Below, piece after piece: positions 25,030 to 33,359 of a DNA stretch of 50,600 nt; positions within the stretch are counted from its first letter, which is position 1; every line of letters starts with the position of its first letter. The DNA is from Candidatus Nanopelagicales bacterium. GTDB lineage: Bacteria > Actinomycetota > Actinomycetes > S36-B12 > CAIYMF01. The DNA lies in assembly GCA_017848795.1 (NCBI GenBank), contig JAFIHG010000025.1, positions 1 to 50,600 on the forward strand. The letters run 5' to 3'. The position numbers and the translations under genes were made by a program. Under the pieces are notes generated by a model that saw only the letters and a list, made by a program, of their open reading frames with translations, was not told where the DNA came from and searched no databases.

Positions 25030-25270
25030 TGACTCGATCGTGGTCGAACGTAGTCAGACCGCGGTGACGATCGTGGTCTGCTCTGAAAGAGCGGTCGAAA
25101 CCAGCCGTCGGTCGAGCGTAGTCGAGACCATGATCACCGAAGTGGTCTCGACTGCGCTCGACCACCGAGTACTCGCCCGGGCTTTCACGCGCCGACGGGC
25201 GCGCCACCTGGCCCAAAGTGACTCGACTGCGCTCGAGCAGCGAGTGCTCGGCTGCGCTCGACCGTCGAAT
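25030..25270. repeat. Repeat cluster C
   Basis: The interval between the alcohol dehydrogenase and the ArsC-like gene (24994-25291) is repeat, not gene. The motif occurs near 25041 (degenerate), 25093 (degenerate), 25110, 25143 (inverted), 25220 and 25250. Bases 25142-25219 repeat the complement of 3121-3198 from cluster A with 72 of 78 identical. The ggcccaaagtgactcg link to cluster B is also present. This is the third block of the same mosaic family and lies two genes before the less GC-rich nuclease-like gene. Confidence 0.85.
25110..25163. repeat. 21-bp inverted repeat (hairpin) in cluster C
   Basis: Arms 25110-25130 and 25143-25163 are complementary with one mismatch and a 12-base loop (tgatcaccgaag). 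The geometry matches the cluster A hairpin at 3173-3234, although the loop sequence differs. It lies 3' of the alcohol dehydrogenase and of the convergent ArsC-like gene, so it could also end transcription from both sides. Confidence 0.8.
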
Positions 25271-25291
25271 CACGTGGCCGTCATGCGACTG

Positions 25292-25654
25292 TCAGGAGTC
25301 GGCGAGGAGCGAAAGCAACAGTTCGGGAGGGCGGGCGACGATCGCATGGTCGCCCCGGATCACGATCGGACGCTCGATGAGCTCAGGGTGCTCGGCCATT
25401 GCGGTGATGAGCGTCGCGTCGTCCGCGACGTCCAGACCCAACTCGTCGTACAGCGGCTCCTGCGTACGCATCATCGCGCGCGGGTCCTCCGCGTCCAGCA
25501 ACCGCAGCACCCGCTCGATCTCGGCACGCGGGGGTGGGTCGTCGAGGTAGAACACCTTGCTGACCGGGACGTCCAGCGAACTCAGCAACTCATCGGCCCC
25601 GCGGCACTTCGAGCATTGCGGGTTGAACCAGACGGTGACCATGCGCTCATCCAC
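25292..25654 (-). CDS. arsC: ArsC/Spx-family arsenate reductase-like protein
   Basis: 120 residues, thioredoxin-fold ArsC family. VTVWFNPQCSKCRGADELL carries C14 and C17 of the active loop; FYLDDPPPRAEIERVL and PIVIRGDHAIVARPPE (with the cis-Pro/Arg region) complete the family pattern. It resembles glutaredoxin-dependent arsenate reductases such as YfgD, but no ars operon genes (arsB, arsR, acr3) are adjacent, so arsenate may not be its substrate. The start may be GTG 25654 or the internal ATG at 25642; no strong ribosome-binding site decides. Confidence 0.8.
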   Translation of the reverse strand: MDERMVTVWFNPQCSKCRGADELLSSLDVPVSKVFYLDDPPPRAEIERVLRLLDAEDPRAMMRTQEPLYDELGLDVADDATLITAMAEHPELIERPIVIRGDHAIVARPPELLLSLLADS

Positions 25655-25886
25655 GTGCCGAGCCTACGGGCCGGCGGTCCGTAGCCGTGGCAACCGCTGA
25701 CCTGGTCGGTGGAGCGGGTCGCGTTTCCATGAGCCGCCCCGCGATCGCGAAGGTCATGCCTGCTTCCTTCCAGAACTGCTGTCTTGACGGGATACTTCGG
25801 GTCACAGGACACCGACGATCATGGTTCCCACGAGCCGCAGCGTCGGCCCGTTCTGGTCGTCGTTCGGTCGAGAGTTTGGAGAAGTG

Positions 25887-27536
25887 TTGAACGAACAGCC
25901 GTGGCATCAAGCGCGACTCATTCCGACCTCGGGCATCAATGGCGCCGAGGAGCAGGAGCGACGGGCGACGTCGGCACTGCTCGCTGTCATGAGTGCCGTC
26001 AAGGAGTTCGGCAGGACTCTCACCCACCGGTACGGCGCACCATCCGGGCCGCTAGAGACGTTCATCGAGGTTCCGTTCCTGCTTGGCGACAAGAAGGTGT
26101 TTCCCGATGGGCTCATTCGGGTGTCGCGGGGCGGCCGCACGTGGACTGCTCTGGTCGAGGTCAAGACCGGCACGAACGTTCTGGTGGCCGATCAGCTCGA
26201 GAGCTACCTCGATGTCGCGCGCGAGCAAGGGTTTGATGCTCTGATAACGATCTCGAACGAGATCCCGCCGATACCGGGCGTGCACCCGACGAAGGTCGAC
26301 AAGAGGAAGCTGCGCAAGGTCGCCCTACACCATCTGTCGTGGACCCGCGTCCTTCACGAAGCGGTGATACAGAAGGAAGTACGCGGCGTTGCTGATCCGG
26401 ACCAGGCATGGATCCTCGGCGAACTGATCCGGTACCTCGAGCATCCGCGATCCGGGGCGCTGGAGTTCGAGGACATGGGGGAGGCATGGGTCAGCGTCCG
26501 CAACGGTGTGACAGCAGGTACGCTGCGCGCCACCGACAAGGGCGTCGACGCGGTTGTAGCGCGGTTCGACGCCCTGATGATGTTCGCCTCGCTGCGCTTG
26601 GGTCGCCGTTTGGGGACAGAGGTCACCCCTGTCTTGAGCCGTCGCGAGCTGGCCGACCCTGTGTTGCGCTCTCAAGCGCTCATCGCCACCCTCGTCGCCC
26701 AAGGGCAGCTCTCGGCGGTCGTACGCGTGCCGGACACCGTGGGCTCGCTCGTCGTTACCGCCGACGTCCGCGCTGGAACGGTCACATGCCATGTGGACGT
26801 GGACGCGCCGCGAGAGGGCCGTGCCATGACTCGTGTCAACTGGCTCGTTCGTCAGCTCAAAGAAGCCCCCGATGCGGTGCGGATCGAGGCTTTCGTCGCC
26901 CACGGTCGCGGCAGTTCGGCAGCAGAGCTGCTCCGGGACGTCAGAACCAATGCGTCACTGTTGACCCCGGATCCGCGTAAGGAGTTGCGTTCGTTCCGGG
27001 TAGCCGCCGTTGCACCACTGGGTGCGAAGCGAGGGCGCGGCCGCGGTAGTTTCATCGACAGCGTCTTGGAGGCCGTCGACGGCTTCTATACGGACGTGAT
27101 GCAGAACCTGCGGCCCTGGACCGCCAACCCGCCCCGGCTGCGTCCGCCCGACACGGTCGTCGCTGACGGCCAGCAGATCGCTGAGCCACTCATCTCGACA
27201 GCACTCTCGAGCCAGGACGGAACCCTCGAACCCGGCAGCGACCAGCCGGCCGGGACACGTGACGCACCCGAAGGCGAGGTCCCGGGCGCGCTGGACCGTG
27301 ACCGAGCAACGCCGCTGCCACCAGAGCAGGCGCCAACCGACGGTTCGGTCCAGGCGCAGGCGCCAACCGGGGTTCTCGTCGACGCAACAAGTCCGAAGAC
27401 GGACGTTGATGAGGTGAGCACAGCTGCATCTGCGGCGGCCGACGGGCAGGCCACGTCCGACCGCGCTCCGAGGCTTGCGAGCGATGAACGGCGGCGGGAG
27501 ACCGATGAGGTGGTGGTCGACATCAATGGTCGATGA
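25887..27536 (+). CDS. PD-(D/E)XK nuclease-like hypothetical protein
   Basis: About 549 residues. An N-terminal restriction-endonuclease-like fold is suggested by FIEVPF, then VFPDGLI, then [11 protein letters not shown] (the E-x-K), and [20 protein letters not shown] as the following helix-strand, a layout of PD-(D/E)XK nucleases. The central part contains an about 100-residue block rich in basic residues; the last 120 residues are low-complexity. Codon use departs from neighbours: ATA appears at least three times (LITI, PPIPG, AVIQ). Start is uncertain: TTG 25887 or GTG 25884 after TTTGGAGAA, or ATG 25821. It overlaps the malic enzyme region as ATGA at 27533. Nuclease activity and partner are unknown; acquired DNA is likely. 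Confidence 0.6.
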   Translation: MNEQPWHQARLIPTSGINGAEEQERRATSALLAVMSAVKEFGRTLTHRYGAPSGPLETFIEVPFLLGDKKVFPDGLIRVSRGGRTWTALVEVKTGTNVLVADQLESYLDVAREQGFDALITISNEIPPIPGVHPTKVDKRKLRKVALHHLSWTRVLHEAVIQKEVRGVADPDQAWILGELIRYLEHPRSGALEFEDMGEAWVSVRNGVTAGTLRATDKGVDAVVARFDALMMFASLRLGRRLGTEVTPVLSRRELADPVLRSQALIATLVAQGQLSAVVRVPDTVGSLVVTADVRAGTVTCHVDVDAPREGRAMTRVNWLVRQLKEAPDAVRIEAFVAHGRGSSAAELLRDVRTNASLLTPDPRKELRSFRVAAVAPLGAKRGRGRGSFIDSVLEAVDGFYTDVMQNLRPWTANPPRLRPPDTVVADGQQIAEPLISTALSSQDGTLEPGSDQPAGTRDAPEGEVPGALDRDRATPLPPEQAPTDGSVQAQAPTGVLVDATSPKTDVDEVSTAASAAADGQATSDRAPRLASDERRRETDEVVVDINGR

Positions 27537-27544
27537 TGGGCGGC

Positions 27545-28939
<1,395 letters not shown>

Positions 28940-29055
28940 CCTCCCCGCTATCGGCGCTCGGGGCGCGCCCGCGGCGGGCAGCGTCTCCACTACACTCCAG
29001 CGGTCGTCGGCCACCGGGCCGGGACGAGCCGACCGGAACCGGAGGACGCAGGACG

Positions 29056-29742
29056 GTGCGGACCAGCAGACGGGCGATCGTCGTGCTCTCGGTCGGTGCC
29101 ACAGCGCTCGCGGTGACGGTCACCGTCGGGATGACCGGGGCGCACTCCGCAACGCAGGACGCGGCGGCGCCGCCGAGCGCCGCACCCTCCGACGACGCGG
29201 CACGGGCGCTGCCCACGACCGCGCTGCTGTCGAGCCGGGTCGGCGACCGGGTCGTCCGCGCCAGCAGGTCGCTGCCTCGTGTCGGCACGAACGTGCGGAT
29301 GCGGTGCCCGACGACGCGCAAGCCCGGGTGCAAGCTGTCGTGGATCCGGCATGACGCCGGGCGGCGCATCCACCCCGTGTACGGCTACCGCTCCTGCCAC
29401 ACCGGCATCGACCTGCGCGGCCGGTACGGCGACAAGATCCGCGCGGCAGCGGCCGGTCGGGTCATCAAGGTCGTGCACGGCGACCGGGCGTACGGCAACT
29501 TCACGCTGGTGCAGGACAACGAGACGGTCCGCACGATGTACGCCCACCAGTCCCGGATCGTCGTACGCCCCGGACAGCGGGTCGGGTTCGGGCAGGTCAT
29601 CGGCTACGTCGGCGCGACGGGCTTCGCCTCCGGGCCGCACCTGCACTTCGAGGTCCACGTCAACAAGCGCCCGTACGACCCGGACGGCTGGTTCGGCGGT
29701 ACCAAGCGCGCCATCGGCTGCTACCCGGGCCTGAAGTACTGA
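29056..29742 (+). CDS. M23 (LytM-type) peptidase, secreted
   Basis: 228 residues. The N-terminus (RRAIVVLSVGATALAVTVTV) is a signal peptide or membrane anchor. The peptidase domain carries the M23 metal site H115 and D119 (SCHTGIDL) and H195-x-H197 (GPHLHFEVH), with H164 in MYAHQS. Such enzymes cut peptidoglycan cross-links or act as amidase activators. The GTG at 29056 follows CCGGAGGACGCAGG. The final 22 bases overlap, tail to tail, the 3' end of the LuxR regulator on the other strand. Confidence 0.9.
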   Translation: MRTSRRAIVVLSVGATALAVTVTVGMTGAHSATQDAAAPPSAAPSDDAARALPTTALLSSRVGDRVVRASRSLPRVGTNVRMRCPTTRKPGCKLSWIRHDAGRRIHPVYGYRSCHTGIDLRGRYGDKIRAAAAGRVIKVVHGDRAYGNFTLVQDNETVRTMYAHQSRIVVRPGQRVGFGQVIGYVGATGFASGPHLHFEVHVNKRPYDPDGWFGGTKRAIGCYPGLKY

Positions 29743-32717
29743 GCGGCTGCGGCCGGCTCGTCCGGCAGCAGCGCGCGTCGCCGCGCGACCGCGACCGCCT
29801 CGGTGCGCCCGCTCGCGCCGAGCTTGGCCAGCAGGTTCGACACGTGGACGCTCACCGTCTTGGCGCTGATGAACAGCTGGGTCGCGATCTGCCGGTTGCT
29901 GCGCCCGGCAGCGACCAGTTCGAGCACCTCCCGCTCCCGCTGGGTCAACCGCTCACCCTCACGTGACGGCGCAGTGGACGATGGCTCGCCGCGACGCGGC
30001 GCGAGGGTGCGCAGCTGCCCGAGCAGCGGCTCGGCCCGCAGCCGGGCCGCGGTACGGCGCGCCTCGGCCACGAGCTGGCCCGCCCGCTGCGCCTCGCCGC
30101 CCGCGCGCAGCACGGCGGCGAACCGGGCGCGGGAGCGGGCGGCCTCGTAGACGTGTCCGAGCGCGTCGAAACACTGCATGTCGCGCTCCCAGACCTCCCG
30201 CAGCGCGTCCTGCGGCGCCGCGGTCGGCGTGGCGGTAAGCCAGCGCACGCGCAGCAGCTCGGCCTCGACCCGGTGCAGCCAGGCGCTCGCGTCGACCCCG
30301 AGCCGCCCGCCCATGCAGCTACGGCTCGCGGCGGCGTCGCGCGCCTGCGCGGCGAGCCGCTGCGCGAGTGCCGCGAGCGCCGGATGCGCGCCGGTCGCGG
30401 TGCGCGAAGCCGCGTTCGCGACGGCGTCCAGGAGCAGTGCGGTGAGCCGGATCTGGGCAAGGAAGGAAGGCTGGTGCCAGGCGGCGGTGACGACGGCGAC
30501 CAGCTCGTCGTAGGCCATGACCGCGGCGTCCACCTCGCCGGTGGCCGTGGCCAGTTCGATGCGCGCGCCGACGTCGTAGATCCCGATCACCGGCTCGCGT
30601 TCCCACCAGCCCCGCAGCTCGCCCGCGGCGAGCACGGCAGCGCCCTCGCCGCGGGCGGCCGGGACCGCCAGTCCCACAGCGGTCAGCAGGGCGCGTGCGG
30701 GGCCGGGCGGTGACTGCCCGACGGTGTCGGCGAGCGAGACGGCGCGGTCCCACTCGCCGGTCTGGACGTCGACGTTCACCAGCATCATCCGCGCTTCGAG
30801 GGCGTACGGCGCCCACTGCCGCCCGGTGGCCTTCGCCCGCTCCCAGATCTGGTCGAAGACCTGGCGGGCACGTTCGGTGCGCCCCGCCTCGAAGTGCACC
30901 GAGCCCAGGCTGTAGCCGCTGCGCAGCTCGACCCCGATGTTGCCGGTGTCGCCGGCCAGCCGGAAGTTGTGCTCCAGGTCCTGTACGACGAGCTCGGGAT
31001 CGCCGGTGCGCTGGTTCAGCTTCGCCAGGGTCGTGCGCGCATGGTTCGCGACGCCGGACAGTCCGAGGGAATCGGCGAGGGTGACCGCGGCGTGCGCCGC
31101 CTGCACCGCCTCCTCGAGACGGTCGCGCTCCATGCACGCCCGGGCGTGCAGCTCGAGCACCCGGGCGAGCAGCGGTGCGGGCTCCTCCGGGAGCAACTCG
31201 CGGGCCTCGCTGGTCAACGCGAGCAGGTCGAGCTCGGTGTCGACCACTGCGGCGAGCTCTGCCAGGCAGACGAGCAGGCGCACCCGGTCGGTGCTGGAGG
31301 CATCGGCGGGCAGCGCCGCGAGCGCGTGCTGTGCGAGCGCGATGGCCCGGGCCAGCTGCCCGGATGCGGCGGTGGCCTCGGCCGCGCGCTCGGTGAGCGC
31401 GAGCGGGTCGACGTCCGGCGCACCGCCGGTCTCGGCGAGCAGGGCGAGCGCGACCTCGTAGTGGCGCGCCGCCTCGTCGGGCCCGCCGACAGCGAACGCT
31501 TCGTCACCGGCGCGGATGCTGGCCGCGAGCGCGAGCGGCAGTTGGTGTGCGGCGCGGGCGTGCCGGGCCAGCTCGGCGGCAGTGGACGGCAGCTGCCCGC
31601 TCGTTATCGCTTCCGCGTAGCGGGCGTGCAGTTCCACCCGTTCCCCGGGCAGCAGGTCGTCGTAGACGGCCTCGGCCATGAGCGCGTGCCGGAAGGCGTA
31701 GCCGGTGGAGCGCGCCGGCACCAGCACCTGCGCGTCGAGTGCGGCGCGCAGCGCGCGGTCGTAGTCCGCGCGGGGCAGGCCGGCCACCTCGGCGAGGTGC
31801 TCGTCGGGCACCCGCCGCCCGGCGACCGCCGCCGCTCGCACCACCCGGCGGGTCGGTTCGTCGAGCCGTTCCAGGCGTACGAGCATCAGATCGGCGAGGT
31901 CGCGGGGCACCCCGCGCACACCGAGCGCGGCGACCAGTTCCTCCACGAAGAAAGCATTCCCCTCGGACCGTTCGACGATCGCCTGCACCTGCGGTTCGGG
32001 CACCTGCCCGGCGGCGAGCTGCCCGACCAGTGCCCGCACGTCGCCGTCGGCGAGCGCCGGGAGCGCGAAGCGCGCCACGCGGGGCAAGCGGTTCCACTCG
32101 GTGAGAACGGCCCGCAGCGGGTGGCGCCGGTGCAGATCGTCGGAACGGTAGGTGACGAGCACCGACACCGGTGCGTCGAAACCGCGCGCGAACAGCACCG
32201 AGATCAGCTCGCGAGAGGAGGGATCGGCCCAGTGTGCGTCCTCCAGCACGAGCAGCAGCGGTGCGGCCCGGCCCAGCTCGGTCAGTGCGCTGTGCACCGC
32301 CTCCACGACGTGTGCCCGCTCGGTGCGTACGCGTCCGCTCTCGGCGGTATCGCGCGCCGTCGGGTCAGGGTGCAGGCGACGGGCCGGCAGCAGGCGCTCG
32401 ATCGCGGGCGTGACGTTCACGAGCTGCTCGGTCAGCGCGGGCGCACGCAGCGCGAGCTGGCCGAAGACCTCGGAGAACGGCAAGTAGGCCAACGCGGTGT
32501 CGCCGGTGTCGAGGCAGTGCCCGACGAGCACCCGCCAGTCCTGCTGCTCGGCGATGCCCGCCAGCTCCTGCACCACCCGGCTCTTGCCCACACCGGCGTC
32601 GCCGGAGAGCAGCACCGCACCACCGGCGGTGCCTGTCAGACCCAGCGCAGCCTGCAGCTGCGCGAGCTCCGCCACGCGGCCGACGATCGGGGTCGGTGCG
32701 GCGAGCAGCGATGCCAT
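29721..32717 (-). CDS. Large ATP-binding LuxR (LAL-type) transcription regulator
   Basis: About 998 residues (1015 if GTG 32768 is used). An AAA ATPase domain is at the N-terminus: Walker A SGDAGVGKSRVV, Walker B LLLVLEDAHWAD. A long TPR-like middle follows, and a LuxR helix-turn-helix closes the protein (LTQREREVLELVAAGRSNRQIA, ISAKTVSVHVSNLLAKLG). LAL regulators integrate ATP and an unknown ligand to activate local genes. The start at 32717 follows a GGCGGG stretch; 32768 is an in-frame GTG. The stop lies 22 bp inside the convergent M23 gene. Two very small genes precede it on the same strand and may share its transcript. Confidence 0.9.
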   Translation of the reverse strand: MASLLAAPTPIVGRVAELAQLQAALGLTGTAGGAVLLSGDAGVGKSRVVQELAGIAEQQDWRVLVGHCLDTGDTALAYLPFSEVFGQLALRAPALTEQLVNVTPAIERLLPARRLHPDPTARDTAESGRVRTERAHVVEAVHSALTELGRAAPLLLVLEDAHWADPSSRELISVLFARGFDAPVSVLVTYRSDDLHRRHPLRAVLTEWNRLPRVARFALPALADGDVRALVGQLAAGQVPEPQVQAIVERSEGNAFFVEELVAALGVRGVPRDLADLMLVRLERLDEPTRRVVRAAAVAGRRVPDEHLAEVAGLPRADYDRALRAALDAQVLVPARSTGYAFRHALMAEAVYDDLLPGERVELHARYAEAITSGQLPSTAAELARHARAAHQLPLALAASIRAGDEAFAVGGPDEAARHYEVALALLAETGGAPDVDPLALTERAAEATAASGQLARAIALAQHALAALPADASSTDRVRLLVCLAELAAVVDTELDLLALTSEARELLPEEPAPLLARVLELHARACMERDRLEEAVQAAHAAVTLADSLGLSGVANHARTTLAKLNQRTGDPELVVQDLEHNFRLAGDTGNIGVELRSGYSLGSVHFEAGRTERARQVFDQIWERAKATGRQWAPYALEARMMLVNVDVQTGEWDRAVSLADTVGQSPPGPARALLTAVGLAVPAARGEGAAVLAAGELRGWWEREPVIGIYDVGARIELATATGEVDAAVMAYDELVAVVTAAWHQPSFLAQIRLTALLLDAVANAASRTATGAHPALAALAQRLAAQARDAAASRSCMGGRLGVDASAWLHRVEAELLRVRWLTATPTAAPQDALREVWERDMQCFDALGHVYEAARSRARFAAVLRAGGEAQRAGQLVAEARRTAARLRAEPLLGQLRTLAPRRGEPSSTAPSREGERLTQREREVLELVAAGRSNRQIATQLFISAKTVSVHVSNLLAKLGASGRTEAVAVARRRALLPDEPAAAAQYFRPG

Positions 32718-32775
32718 CCCGCCATCATCGTCGCCGGCACCGACACCCGTCAGGTCGGTTGACGCCACGTGCCCG

Positions 32776-33009
32776 TCACCGCGCCCACATCCGGGCGCGC
32801 GCGATCTCGTAGTCGAGGCGCCGCATGGCGGCGCGTTCGCCGGACGGGTCTGCCTCGGACCGGGGCGCGACCGCGCGCCGGCGCCCGCGGGGGAGCCGAA
32901 GCGCGCGGCGGGTCGCGGGCGGACCGTCGCTGAGGCCGCGCGCGGGTGGCGTCATCCGGGCCGGGTCGGGATGGGAGATGACGCGGCGGGCGATCGTGAA
33001 GACGGACAC
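32776..33009 (-). CDS. Small basic protein with strong ribosome-binding site (77 aa)
   Basis: I do not recognise it. The GTG at 33009 is preceded by AGGAGGTATCCC, a near-perfect Shine-Dalgarno, the main evidence. The peptide VSVFTIARRVISHPDPARM opens with a short amphipathic helix and ends RLDYEIARARMWAR; the middle is Arg/Pro-rich. An upstream in-frame extension to 33243 has no such site and is of low complexity. It lies between another tiny gene and the LuxR regulator; the gap to the regulator's start at 32717 or 32768 is short. Confidence 0.5.
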   Translation of the reverse strand: MSVFTIARRVISHPDPARMTPPARGLSDGPPATRRALRLPRGRRRAVAPRSEADPSGERAAMRRLDYEIARARMWAR

Positions 33010-33050
33010 GGGATACCTCCTGGATCGTGGAGAGGGCCGAACGGGACGGC

Positions 33051-33191
33051 TCAGGCCGGCCGTAGCGCACCGCGTCGCCGCCGGCGCACGGCGCGGCCAC
33101 GACGCCGCGGGGCTGGGAGCACGCCGGGAGCGGGGGCGTACCTGCTGTGGCGGTACGCGACCTCGGCCTGGGCGAAAGGTCCGATGAGCAT
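33051..33191 (-). CDS. Tiny basic protein with strong ribosome-binding site (46 aa)
   Basis: I do not recognise it. The ATG at 33191 is preceded by CGAGGAGGCAC at good spacing; a GTG one codon earlier is also in frame. The peptide MLIGPFAQAEVAYRHSRYA continues into a highly basic tail (RRRGRAVRRRRRGALRPA). Together with the 77-aa gene 41 bp downstream it looks like a two-gene unit of tiny basic proteins. No homology can be asserted. Confidence 0.5.
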   Translation of the reverse strand: MLIGPFAQAEVAYRHSRYAPAPGVLPAPRRRGRAVRRRRRGALRPA

Positions 33192-33216
33192 CACGGGACG
33201 TGCCTCCTCGACTGTG

Positions 33217-33236
33217 CCGGAGCGGGGGTGCTCCGG
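33217..33236 (-). promoter_or_regulatory. Hairpin in the leader of the two tiny genes
   Basis: Arms ccggagc (33217-33223) and gctccgg (33230-33236) are perfect complements with a six-base loop. The hairpin lies about 20 bases upstream of the Shine-Dalgarno of the 46-aa gene on the minus strand. It could stabilise the message or regulate translation. No riboswitch class is suggested. Confidence 0.4.
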
Positions 33237-33359
33237 TCATCACCGAGGTTTCGCTGCTGAGGAGGGCCGGCGGATTCGGACAACGTCCTAGTTCGGCGCC
33301 CGAAGGCCCTCAGATCCGGCGATGCCCGTGTCCTATCTGGCCCCCCCGCGGCGCTGCGC

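Noticed and set aside
25821-27536. Restriction-modification system
   Set aside because: No methyltransferase or specificity subunit lies on either side of the nuclease-like gene.
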